The notes under the pieces: generated by a model
Seen by the model: the letters and a program-made list of their open reading frames with translations, nothing else
Databases searched by the model: none
Told to the model about the DNA's origin: nothing
Translations under genes and position numbers: made by a program
In this document: piece by piece, positions 47,457 through 59,526 of the stretch
How the letters are laid out: every line of letters begins with the position of its first letter
Numbering within the stretch: the stretch's first letter is position 1
Origin: Gnomoniopsis sp. IMI 355080
Taxonomy: Eukaryota; Ascomycota; Sordariomycetes; Diaporthales; Gnomoniaceae
Assembly (NCBI GenBank): GCA_027946555.1
Contig: JAPEVC010000199.1
Location: forward strand, 1-64,000
Direction: 5' to 3'
Length of the DNA: 64,000 nt

Positions 47457-49529
47457 TCAACCCTCGATATGAGCCTTGGATCCACTCTGGCCCAGAAGCT
47501 CCAGGCATCGTTGGGCAAGGTTGACCACCTCACCCTCATCGTCCTCTTCTGGCTCGTTCTCTTCGGTCTCGACTTGCTTGTTCGCAATTTGGCGTATCAT
47601 TTCCACGACGTCGTCGGATTTGCCAATTAAGCCGATCAACTTCTTGTCTTCTGACTCCAGAAGCTGAAGCAGCGTCCAGATGGCAATGTGCTGGAACGTG
47701 GCGTCACCACTTCCAAGAAATCTGCTGAGATAGCCATGTATTCCACCGTTGGGCTCAGTCCAAGCCTGAATAAAGATTGAATAGTCTCCCACTGTGCTTT
47801 TTGTCAGAATAGAGTTAGATAATTATCGGTTGGTAGATAACATACCTTTAGAAGAAAGGTTGCCCAGAGCCGCGGCACTGTTGCCTTGAACCTCAATGCT
47901 TGTGGACTGAGTAAGTGGTATCAAGACGTCAAATACGCCCAGATCCAAAAGATGCGTTTTGAGTTCGTCACTCAAGGCCAACACTGCGATGGCAGCCGTC
48001 ATTTCTGACTGTACAGCGACGGGCACGTCCAACACAAGTTGCTTGCACTTTTGCACCGCCCCAGCCTCCAACACAAGAGCTTTGTTACGGTCAGAGCTGG
48101 CCGCCAGGTTGCGAAGGGTCGAAATAGCATGACATTGGATCTCCTCGTTGTCGGTGGACCCAAGAAGATCCACAAGTGGTTTAAGAAAACCAGCCTCAAT
48201 AATCGGGGACTCGTTCATGGGGTGGATCGAAATGTTCCGTATGCAGGCCACCGCAGACAATATCAGCGGAAGGTATGATGATTGCAAAAGTCGGAGCAAA
48301 GGATTCAGGCCATTCGATCTGACAATGTCGAGCTGGTACTTCTCATCGGAGGCCAGATTGCGGAGGGCCAAAGCAGCTTGGCATTGGACTTTGGGAGACG
48401 AGGAGTCCATCAGATTGACCAAAGACTGCACAAGTTTCGGTTCCGTCTGTGCAAGCTTCTTGCGGTTGTTCATGTCGACTGCGATATTGCTGAGTGCCGT
48501 CGTGCAGTAATACTGTACATCAACATCGGGGGACGAGAGTAGCTGAACAAGGACCGGGATAGCACCGGCATTGACGAGCTGTTGACGATTCTCGTCTACA
48601 CGTAGTGTCAGCGCAATACCTTTTCTTACGGGGAACTGCCATCGATCGTACCGGAATGTGTCATGTTCAAGAGAGCACCAGTGGCATTTCTTTGAACACG
48701 CATATCTCTAGACTTGGCCAACCGCGTAAGTGGACCAAGAGCACCAGATCTCGCAATCTTTGCCTTGTTCTCCTCGTGAGTAGCGAGGTTTGTTATGCAA
48801 CCCACTGCATTGCACTGGACTTCGACATTTGATGAACGCATCTGGCGGATTAGGGGCGGAAGACCACCCAGCTGCACAATGAGGACCTTGTTCTCCGCTA
48901 TCCGCCGTGTCAGTGATCGACAGCTTAACGCGACCTTTTCCATTTAACTTACTATTGACTGCGAGGTTCCCCAAAGCCGCGCTTGCAGCGCGCTGTACCT
49001 CGATGTCGGAGCTCTGTAGTAGAAATAATATCGGCTCCAACGTGTCGCGGTCCACTTCCCGGACATCTACTCGGCACTAGTCAGTGACTTGTCTTGCACG
49101 CCGGCAGCGACTCAACATGTTCCGAACATGTGGCACTCATGACCTGCGCGCTTCTCTTGCCATATGTACGCACCTCGCTCCGTTATCTCGGCAAATGTCA
49201 GGCTGGCAGACCGCTGGAGGTCGATATTGTCTGAAAAGACGAGCGTGCTCAGGGCTCGGAGAGGCTCGCCGGTGAAGAAATCGGTCTCGCCGCGCTAGGT
49301 GGACTGATTAGTCTATGCAGACCGGGTGTTGGAGGGAAGGAGTGGTCACACACGTTTTCGAGGTACTGGAGTAGGTCGGCAACGGCCTCGCGCTCGCTGT
49401 CAGCGAGGACGGGCTCGTACAGGCCATCGCGGGATTTAGCTGTGATGGGAAAGTTATCAGACGAGTTGATGGAGACAGAATCGGATGCAGATTCATACCT
49501 CCACAGCATGAGGAGCTGCAGATGCCCAT
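47457..49529 (-). CDS. vac8: Vacuolar armadillo-repeat protein Vac8
   Basis: There are seven exons: 49529-49499, 49439-49354, 49294-49174, 49066-48953, 48897-48652, 48595-47846 and 47791-47457, giving 560 aa. The introns are 59, 59, 107, 55, 56 and 54 nt. The start is fixed by the acylation motif MGICSSSCCG: Gly2 for myristoylation and the following cysteines for palmitoylation, which place Vac8 on the vacuole membrane. Exon 1 is only 31 nt. About eleven armadillo repeats follow (for example LVIVQLGGLPPLIRQMRSS-type, VEVQCNAVGCITNLATHEEN, PKVQCQAALALRNLASDEKY), and the tail is acidic (EENEPEEDDEGE). Vac8 serves in vacuole inheritance, homotypic fusion, nucleus-vacuole contact and selective autophagy. 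Length and repeats match fungal Vac8. Confidence 0.94.
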
Positions 49530-51675
49530 CTCGATGGTGGGCGCCGAAAAGAGAGTCGACGTCAGAGTCTGGAGTGTCCTGCTGTGGCTCGTGCCTCGAG
49601 GGCTCAGGGTTGGTCTCAGATAGGCGCCGGCGTTGACTTAGTCGATGCAATGAAGACTGCGCTTGTGGTGAAAAAGGAACGACTTCAAACAAGGGTCAGA
49701 TGCATCTGGTCGACGGGAATGAGTCCAAGATGGAAGCTGGGGCTGGAGGGAGGCCAGAGCATACACAATGCGACTCGACTGCCTGGGTGTTTGAATGTTG
49801 ACAAACTGGACGCCAAAAGAGCTGGAGCTCGGAACGGGCACCTTGCAGTTCCAACGGGCAAGGGCAAGTCCCAACCAAAGTTGCTGTGTTTGGTGAGTGT
49901 CATGCGCTGCCAGGATTATTCACAGCAGGGAAGGGCCCTCCGGCCGGTTGTCGCGCCAGCCCAACATTGGGGGCACTGGCAAATTGGGTGCAGGGCGGCA
50001 GGTGCTCACCAGACTCAGGCAAACAGCATCTGCCATCATCAGGTGCTAACTGCGTTTATCGATCGCAACATTCACAGGTAGAGTGCGCTTTGACAAGTTC
50101 ATTCACTTGCCTACTGCCTTCTATTAAGCACAGTATATTCCTGGTCCAATTAATATACTATGAAAGATCTACATGATAGCTCCAGTCTTGACTCAGGCAG
50201 GCAAGCACCCAGATATGTGAAACAAGAAGCGACCTATATTTGAACAGTGCTCACTGAATTTCAAATATGCCTAGGTGTATACTCAGTATCTATGCAGTAC
50301 ATTTCATCAGGCCAGTTCTTTCAACTGATGACCATACAAAACCTTCTAAAGCGCATGGTACATAGTGAAGAGTAACCTAACCTTCCGCTACTTCCCAATT
50401 GTCAACAAAGTTGTAGAGGACCTTCTATAGTCCTATTAAATAAACAAGAAACCCTACCTTATAAGGCGATCATCCTTAGTGATCATTGCAATAGCAATCA
50501 ATGGCTCTACATCAAGTTGCTGGAGCCTTTCAATGCTTGGGTATCTATATTCTCAAAGTGGCCAAGAGTCTGCACCTATCTGTCTGGTCTGTCTACCTAC
50601 CCAAGTGCGTTTCCACCCAGAACCAAGGTTGAAGAGAGGCTTCACCATTTCCTCTTCTGGCGCCCTGCAGCATTGGGCGGCGACTGATCGCCATTCTAGC
50701 AGCAACTTTCAGTAACCAAGTGTCAGAAATGTGCAAACTCGGTATGTGGCCTGTTGATCCCCAGACAGAGTGATATGTGTAGCCGAGTATGAGCAGTTCA
50801 TTACAAGAGTGATGGAGTGAGTGGCATATAAAGTGAGCCGTCAGAATCATCTCACATGCAAAATAAATGCAGGGTTGGGGCTTGAGCAGGACCCCTGCCA
50901 GTGGAGATTCTTATCTCTTGATGATAAAGTCGAGGTAGAGCAAGGCTTCTTGCTGCCTTTTGCCCGCCCTGCTGCTTGGCATTCGTTCATTGCAAGGCAA
51001 AGTATTTGAAAACAACCCAACTTCATCTGCCACTATAAAGAAGAGGCATTCTTGTTTCGGTTGGCTTGTTGAGCAGAATCGCGGAGGCACATTGACTACT
51101 TGTACAAGCATCGATCCTCCTACACCCCATCTGTCCCGGAGATTCTCTCCGTTTTCGACGACGCGATCTCTCCCACCCTTGCTTGACTTGCGTCTGACCT
51201 CACCATCTCAGACCTTGACCTTGACCTAGCCCACCTAGGACACACAAGTCGACAGGTCGACAATCTGCGCCTGCACCTGGCGCCCGGCGAAGTTTGAGCT
51301 GGCTCGTGTAGATGTGGAAAGCTTATTCTCCAAATTCCTGACGCCCACGGTAAGGGCGCCACTCTCAATTCTAGCCGACCACACGAGGCAGGGGAGGCAC
51401 TGACACTGGCACTGACTGACACTGACGGAGACACCACAAGTGACGTCTCTGAGGTCTTTGAAGTCTGCTGCTGCTGTCAGCGCTTATTAGCGGTCTCAGT
51501 TGGAGACGTTACTTGGCCAATTTGACGGCGAGGCCCAAGGCTTTGTAGGCCCGGTCCTGGAGAGCCAAGGCCTAGCCTATCCCCTCATGCGGCCAGCCCG
51601 GGCAATTCCATCCACCGCCCGCGCCCGCGCCAGAGCTTGTCGTGCCACAAGGGACCGCATTCGACGCCTTTAAAC
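49530..51675. promoter_or_regulatory. Long divergent intergenic region vac8 / snf4
   Basis: About 2.1 kb with no convincing gene. The largest frame (49584-50081, +, 165 codons) overlaps the vac8 leader antisense and shows no domain. A GGTACATAGTG near-copy of the desert word lies at about 50348. The 51100-51675 part is C/T-rich and contains GACACTGAC-like repeats at about 51400-51425; it is probably the snf4 leader. Confidence 0.5.
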
Positions 51676-53379
51676 ATGACGGACCCCGCGAACCCCAGCG
51701 ATAATGGCCCATCGTCCAACCCGCCCGCCGCCCCCGTCGCGAGACACCCGGGTCACGAGCTCCCTTTTGTAACGCCCTCAACCTACCTTCACCTGCGCGC
51801 TCCCATGGCCACGGCCACGCCAAACTTAGCCAGCGCCGCATCTCACCCCTCAGGTCACAGTCGCACAATCCCCGCGCCTGCGCTGGTCCCGGCACCAGAG
51901 AAGCCCCTCATGACACCGCTGGATAAAGATCAAGTGCAGGGCCTGGTAAGCAATTAATGCCCTATCAGGACTCGCGTCTCTGACCGAGACATTGTCCCCT
52001 CCCCTTGATCTTCCGCCGCAGCATGCGCTGTGGCTATGACGATAGGGTCGCCATCCTTCTGCCTCACCAGCTGCCAGTCCCACGTCGGTGAGCCCTCCTG
52101 CTGACCTGCTTGATCCGTCGTACGTTGCGCAGCGTGCATGTGGGTGCGGGGTACCCATTGGCGAGCACCGTGGGCATATGTACTACCGACGAGAGCATGG
52201 CTTAGGTCCGTGTCTCAGCGAGTGCTGAATTGCTGGCTGTCATCGAAGGAGATAGTTGTGGGAACATCATGTTTGGGGCAGTACTTGACTAATTCACATC
52301 ACAGACGGCCATACGCGAGTTCCTCAAGGTCCGGACAAGCTACGACGTTCTGCCGCTTTCCTTCCGACTCATCATGCTCGATAATGACCTTCTCATCCGA
52401 ACCTGTTTGAACATCCTGATGCAGAATTGTACGATCCCTTTTCTTCGAGTTCGCGAACACGCGTTGTGCTGCAGGAGACTAACCGGTAACTACTGGGTAG
52501 CAATTGTATCTGCTCCGCTATGGGATTCGAAGACTTCGACTTTCGCAGGTCTACTCACAAGTACCGATTTCATCAACGTCATTCAGTATTACATGCAATT
52601 TCCCGAGAAATTTGAGGAGGTTGAGAATCTCCGCCTCAGCAGTTTGAGAGGTATACAGCCTTACGCATGTCACCCCTCTATTGGCAATTGCATTGACAAG
52701 TCCCTCCGTCTTAGATGTCGAGAAGGCCCTTGGCGTCGCACCGCTCGAGACCGTATCCGTTCACCCAGGAAAACCTCTATATGAAGCATGTCGGCGCATG
52801 CTGCAGACTCGTGCACGCAGAATCCCGCTTGTCGACATCGATGACGAAACGGGTCGAGAGACAGTGGTCAGCGTGATCACTCAATACCGGATATTGAAAT
52901 TTATTGCAGTGAACAACGAGAGAAATACGACACTGCTGCGAAAGACGGTGCGGGAGCTCAACCTGGGCACGTATACGAATCTTGCGACAGCAACAATGAC
53001 CAATTCGGTAGTCGACGTGATCCAGCTCATGGTCCAGCATAATATCTCCGCCGTTCCAATTCTTGATCGGCAAGGCCACGTGATGAATGTTTTCGAGGCT
53101 GTGGATGTCATCCCATGTATCAAAGGCGGTGCATACGACGAGCTGACAGAGACGGTCGGGGACGCGATGTGCAGGAGATCGGATGAATTCCAGGGGATTT
53201 ATACCTGCACGGAAGAGGACAGGCTGGACTCGATATTTGAAACTGTGCGCAAATCTCGCGTCCATCGTTTGATTGTGGTGGACGACGAGAGCAAATTACG
53301 AGGCATCATTTCTCTGTCGGATATTCTGAAGTACGTTCTCATAAATGGCGAGGAAGAGCACATGCCACCAGAAGCATGA
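51676..53379 (+). CDS. snf4: AMPK/SNF1 complex gamma subunit Snf4
   Basis: Exons are 51676-51945, 52305-52428, 52501-52650 and 52715-53379, giving 402 aa. The introns are 359, 72 and 64 nt; the first is the longest in this window. The N-terminus (about 90 residues) is Pro/Ala-rich and disordered. Four CBS repeats follow at about residues 96-160, 190-255, 268-330 and 340-395, with YDVLPLSFRLIMLDNDLL, SAPLWDSKTSTFAGLLTSTDF, ARRIPLVDIDDETGRE and HRLIVVDDESKLRGIISLSD. Snf4 binds adenine nucleotides in the Bateman modules and relieves Snf1 kinase autoinhibition at low energy. The final exon is uninterrupted for 665 nt. Confidence 0.93.
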
Positions 53380-54527
53380 CAAGAAGGAACCCAGTCCTCA
53401 GCATTCTGAGTACCGTTTTCACTCCGGACTCAAGGAATATAATCTCTGTTTCGAGGCATTTTCAGGGCGTTTCTTGGGGGACAGTCACGGACGGGCGGAA
53501 GGAAGAATACCAGGAGGCCGGTTGCATAGGCGCAATACTCGTCGCGGTTGGTCTGGACTGCCATTATAGAGGTTTCGGTCAGAAGGAGAAGCCCGTTTTG
53601 GTATGAACACACTCAGTGGGGTTTTACCCCTTTCTGGGCATGGTATCTAAAGAATTCAAGACCACAAGCTATGCGTTTTAGACAAGGTCAGGATCTGGAG
53701 AAGGGGCTAAGGCCCGTTGAGCACCGAATGGGGTGAGAGGCAGACATTGAGCGGTTTGTCCTCAATACCTGACCTACTCTCACGTTGATATCCCCATCGC
53801 ACGTGCGAACGGGCTTCTGTGTCGGTGCCACAGCATAACGGAACCAACGGCTGGGCGGGGTCTAGGCAGGTCTGGCAGAAATACGACGGACGTCAAATGC
53901 ATCTCGTGCATGCACCTCGTGCATACTTTCTCAAGTCCCATGGAGTCCTGGTTCTGCTGATGGCACGTCCGCGTTGTACAGGCCAGACGGTTAAAGTCCG
54001 ATGTGGGAACGCGATAGGCAAGCACGATGTTCGAGTGCAAGGAAGCACTGGAGTCAATGAACGGCAAGAACTGGTGGTCATGTAGGTCAACACAAAAAAG
54101 GCTCCCATTACCTTCCGGCTTTCTAAGTCTCCTACAACTCAGCTATAATTTCTCACCTAGCAACATCACTCACATTACACGCCTCTTTCGTCTTCTACCA
54201 TTACCGATGCAATAGGGACATTTGCATTTCATCAGTGCTGCAGCTTTCTTGGTTTGGCTAATCAAATTAACGCCAGTATAGTTGGTAACATCTCCTGTAC
54301 TCACCCGTCTTCCCGTCGGCACTGTTGGTTACCATACGCTCTTCCCATCTAATCTAATATCATTGGGCATTCATCCATCGACTCAAACACAATTCAACTC
54401 CGATGTCCGAGACCATCACGTTTGGACGAAGCTCAACCTCTCCTCCATGCTGCTTTGATTGATGCACTTTGATGTGCCTCCTCCTTCCCACGATTGTTCC
54501 TGTCACTGTGCCCCTCCCTTTTCATTG
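53380..54527. other. Intergenic region snf4 / RhoGAP gene
   Basis: About 1.15 kb. Small open frames only. CACGTG occurs near 53799. The last 300 bp are C/T-rich, as in fungal leaders. Confidence 0.55.
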
Positions 54528-57500
54528 ATGACCACAAACATGAGGTCGTCTCGCGAAGTCCACACGCCGGATCTTCAACCGAGACCCTCGGCATCTTCTT
54601 CTTTGGCTCGTTTATCTTTGCCAGTCAAAAAGACATCCAGTGGTGTCCAAAGCAGCGCAACATGGACCTCGACCAGTGGTGATCTGGGAGGACTGTCAGA
54701 CACTGACGAGATCAGGGAGCGGAATGACTTTGTGGAAGAGTACAACAGGATTGCAAAGAAGGTGTGTATGTGGTCTTGGGAGGCAGACCATTTCCGTTTA
54801 CTGACGCCCTGCAGTATGGTATTCGCCCATTGGTGCCGGACAACCCCGATAATTTCGAGGTGAGTCTCCCAACTCGGAGAGAACCTCGAATGTATGAGCT
54901 ATCCTAACTGCCAAGTCAGGCTTCGGGTGTCCTTCATAAGCGTGGCTGGTGGTCACGCACCTTCCGCAGAACATCCAGCCAATCTACTGAGCATAGTCTC
55001 CGTCGCCAACGCAGTAGCAGCCATGTAATGGGTCACCTGATACATCCCAAGAGAGACAGCCTCAAAGACCAAGATTTGCAGGGGCTGGTAAGGCTCTGCG
55101 GGAAGAGCTTCCTGTACCTGCCACCTGAATACGCTCCCGGCTCCTTGATTCTTCCTACTTGCTTTCGAGCAACTGCTCAGTATCTTGTTCAACATGGTCA
55201 GTTGGCTGCGTGTTTCTCTGTCTACTGCCGAGTCCTCTGACTGACACACAACAGCCCCGGAGACCCGAGGCGTCTTCCGTATTCCGGGTTCTATTCGAGT
55301 AGTAAACGAGCTCTATGAGTTTTACTGCGCGGGACCATCCGCCGACGTTGCGAGCACTGTTCGAAGCCCAAATCTCCCTGTCCACATCAATGCTGGAATA
55401 CACGATATCGCATCATGTTTCAAAAAGTTTCTATCAGGCCTGCCAGGCGGTATACTCGGTTCACTCTCCCTTTTTGACGCGATGATCGCGATCAACAGCC
55501 AGCTTTATGGAGATCCAGAGTTCAGCAGGACCAAACAGAGCAAGATCCGTGCCCGACTCATTGCCCTTGCTATTGGTACCTTACGATCCCAATTTAGAAG
55601 GGAACTCATCTGTGCTGTCTTCGGTCTGCTCTGTCTTCTTGGACGAGCTGCTGAGACAGCTCCTAGAGAAGATGAATGTGGCCGACCACTCCCAACGTCC
55701 GACTTGATGGGCTACAACGCCTTAGGCATTGTTTTTGGCCCTCTCTTGGTCGGTGATATGCTTGGATCCTACGCTGTCAAGCTTGCAGATCCGAGCTCCG
55801 GTCTCTTTATCGTTCCACGGTCCCCATCATCATCATCAAAGTCTCAAAAGGGGAAAAAGAAAGCCAAGGAAGCAACCGAAGACCCTGGCCAGCCGCCCTT
55901 CTTGGACGTTGACAAGATACATGTCGCGAATAATATTACCGAGATGCTGATCACGAACTGGAGAGACGTCGTCAGACAAATGCGAAGTCTAGATACGACT
56001 ATGGGCGTTCTTCGCAGCCGCAGCCGTAGCCAAAGCTCCTTCTCTAACAATAAGCCAAGGCGCTCAAGCAGTTTCGGAAGAAACTCAGAAAATGACCTCA
56101 TATTAGCAAGTCCACGTGAAGAATATACTGACAGCCGTCTACGATCTTCTGAACGATACACCAAGGACGATCCGAGACACTTCGGACAATATACCGAGGA
56201 CCGTCATGCCAGGGCTGGGGCTTCTGGCACCCGTGAGTGTTTGCCTTGTACTACGACTTCAAGTTGAGATTTTCTAACGTCGACGAACAGGAGCTGTGTC
56301 TTTCAAGCAGATCGATAGTACCAACGACGCTCTTTCAGTAAGGAAGACACGGTCAATGTCAACCCGGAACATCTCAAATACTCTTTCAAGTTCTGGTCCA
56401 AAGGGAGCTCTATCCCCTCCGAGAGAGGAGTCTGCTGACGAGGAGCGCGAAGTTCACCCCGCCATGCGGTTAACGACGCCTCTCAAAAGCTCTTTGAAGT
56501 CTTCAAACAGCAAGAAATGTTCAAATTTTCCGGACCGTCGGGGCCAAATAAGTGATAAGAACACCTCTCCGGAATACAATGATGCATTTCCTCCCCCTCC
56601 TCCCCGGTCAACGTCTAGAGTTGCTAGCGGCATCTCGCCAATCAAGAAGCATTTCGAGACTCTTGAAGCTCAACATCGTCAACGAGTTCCTTCGCCAATT
56701 TACTCGTCTGATACGCGCATATCAGATCATGGTCAGCTCCGATCTCGAGCCACACCAACTCCCACAGAGACTCAAAGACCGGGACACGAGCAAGTTCACC
56801 TGCGGGCCACTCCTGCTTCAACTCAGACCACGAGCACGGGCCACGATGAATATATGCAGTGTGCAACTCCCTCCCGTAGCGGAGCACACAGCTCAGAGTA
56901 CGAGAAGCCTCACTCACGATCGAACGAGATCTTGAATGGGACACCCAAAGCAGAGTACGATGAGAACCGCTGCCGAGAGAATATCCCTCAGGGTGAAGCG
57001 CATAGATCAGATTACGACCAACCTAAACAACTATCCACACCAACCTCTATTGAGACATCCAAGGCCCGGACAAAGTATGGGACACAGTATGTCGGGACTA
57101 AGCCTTCACATCACTGCACATCTGTGTCGTCGTCAACGAATGAGCCGCGATCAACAGGCCCACGAGCTCTGACCCAGGTCGATGGCTCACCGGAGAGAGA
57201 CTTGAAGCAGTCGTCATGCGATTTGGACCGTATGTTTGAGTACCAGGCTGGACTTGGCGTGAAAATATTGAAAGCGCCGTCGACTATGTGGTTACAACCT
57301 AAGATGTCTTATGTGGATCCCGAGATTGCAGCAGCGAAATTGCGATCAAGTGTTTGGAGAACATCATCACGGAATTCAGCAGACTCGGCGTCCCTGAACG
57401 AAAACGAGCCCGTGAACAAGGCCAAGTCTATTTCTAGGCCCGAGGGAACAGCCCCCGACCAAATGGACGGGGCTGTGGACTTCATCGCCTCGGTGCCGTC

Positions 57501-58947
57501 ATCTCGCGCATCGTTCATTGACCTTAGGGGCGAGTTCGAAAGACGTGCAATCAGGGATATTCAAATCTCATCACTTCCTGTACTCAAGAGCAGGTCTCAG
57601 CCACGTACGGTACTGACCAAGAAAAATGGGCAGGGAAGAAAGTCGTCATGGACCAGTCTGCGCAAACCCACTCCAAACTGTACTAGTCAGGGCTGCGTCA
57701 AGCCGGGCGTGAACAAGGTGATGGGATTGGCGGCGATTTTTGACACAGCTGCTAAAGCCTCACCGTTTGTTCCCACGCCTGGTGGTGCAATTCAGGAGAA
57801 ACGAAGAGAGACTGCTGGGGTAATCTCCCCTTACACCAGCAACCCATCGCCCCGCGCGTCTCTCCAGCCCGTGACATCGGTGTCGACGCCAATTTCGCTG
57901 ATGAGTCCTACGAGACTCAGCATTCATATTTCCACTCCTGGAGAAAGCAGTGGGAGAAAGTGCATGATTCCGCGCCTTCAGCATTCGAGTGCAACGCATA
58001 GCGCTGGGAGGACCGAGACATACATGAGCCCGATATCTGCGCCACGAAATGACTCCAGAGTCTCAGTGAAATCTTCCAATAACCCGTCCAGACTTTCCAC
58101 TCCTTCCCGCTTGCCAGTCAAGAAGAGAATATCGAACAATGAAACCCCGCCTCTTCCGCAATTCGACGGCTTGAGCGGTACTAAGCAGTCTCTTCTCAAA
58201 CTCACAGCTCAACAGGAGATCCGCCCAGTTGGCTTCCACTCCAGCCCTATTCCCCAAATCCGTGGCGGTTACAAAGGTATCCCGCGCCTGTCCCACCAGA
58301 GCACATCTTCTAGATATAGTGATGAGACAGGCCTTAGCAGAGAATCCAATACTCTGAGTCTAACACCTAGCCGAGGTCGGATTGCCTCATCTCTGCGCGA
58401 TCAGATCCGCAGTCTTAGGACAGAACTATCTGCAAAGAACGAAGACTACGCTCAGCTTCGACTGGATCTTGAAGAGTCCCGAAAAATGAAGGAAGTGAAT
58501 GAGATTCTTTTGAGAGAGGATCTTGACCGTGCCAGATCAGACACTCAGAGATGGCGGCGCCGGGCAGAGAGAGCCGAGAAGAAAGTCGACAAGTACGAGA
58601 GGCTGGCCATGCAAATTAAGGATGCGCGTGATTACCGTGAGAAACAAGGGCCCTGCGCAGACGACTATTCTTTCATGAGTGGTTCGGACCACCTCACAAT
58701 CTCTGACCGGGCAGCGTCGCAGCCGCTAACGACGAGGATGAACCAGAGTATCAGGCGGACTCCCCCACTTGATGCTCATGGTGCGAATGGCTTAGGTGCT
58801 GGCGATGGCTTCTCGGAGTGCTCCGGCAGCACAATTGTAAGAAATGTGGTAGACCCTGACGAGAACGGTCCCGTGCGTGTCAATGGGCTGTGGAGTGTGG
58901 TTGATGAGCTTATCGATTTTACTTCTCCCGGCGGGCAACCTATGTGA
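54528..58947 (+). CDS. Rho GTPase-activating protein with long disordered C-terminus
   Basis: Exons are 54528-54761, 54815-54859, 54920-55196, 55255-56232 and 56291-58947, giving about 1396 aa; the introns are 53, 60, 58 and 58 nt. Exon 2 is only 45 nt (YGIRPLVPDNPDNFE). In-frame ATGs at 54462 and 54540 are alternative starts. The RhoGAP domain is at about residues 160-435, with the arginine finger in RGVFRIPGS and the MGYNALGIVFGPLLVGDM block. The rest is Ser/Pro/Arg-rich and disordered, with a coiled coil at about 1210-1300 (SLRDQIRSLRTELSAKNEDY). It would inactivate Rho-type GTPases at sites of polarised growth; the target GTPase is unknown. The stop overlaps a perfect GTGAGT donor; a 39-nt splice there would add about 17 residues. 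Confidence 0.87.
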
Positions 58948-59526
58948 GTGTGCATTCAATTACAACTTTGTTTCTTGTTCAGCCGGAGTCGGTATTGCGA
59001 TCGATACTTGGGTATGCCGGAAAGGTTTCTGTCGGCTTGAAGGATTCATTTCAAACAGTGTTTGCCTATTATTAGTGCCTAGTGTCTTTTGGACAGAAAA
59101 AAAATCAATGGTGATGATGGTGCAGAGTAGATCAGTTTCAATTCCTTTGACTTCCTTGCTTGAGGCTTTGAAAGCCTGAGACCCGATTCTGGCTTCCTTT
59201 ATTGTGAGAAAGCCTGGGTACCTATCCTAACGAATGGACATTGGCAAAATGACGGCAAATGCGCATGTGTCTGCTAGCCTAATACCAACAACATGTCATC
59301 GAGCTGCCCAAAGTACACCTGCGTCAGGCTCTTCTGCCCTGCTTCTTTGCTTCTTTGGACGGCAATACAAATCTTGCAAAATACCGACCTGGCATTGGTC
59401 CCGTGATAGAATAAGGCTCTCCCCAGCTTCCATTCCTGCGTCTATCGTGATAAGCACAAGGCACACACTGTCTTACCTTGAGCGCTGAGTATCTAGTCCT
59501 TCTCATCTATAACATCCAGCTATGAT
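58948..59526. other. Intergenic region between convergent RhoGAP and PhoD-like genes
   Basis: About 580 bp that probably contains both 3' UTRs. No gene was seen. Confidence 0.6.

Noticed and set aside
49249..49692. A start further upstream for vac8 (MFEVVPFSPQAQ...)
   Set aside because: That frame reads through the first exon out of frame. The acylation motif MGICSSSCCG at 49529 fixes the true start.
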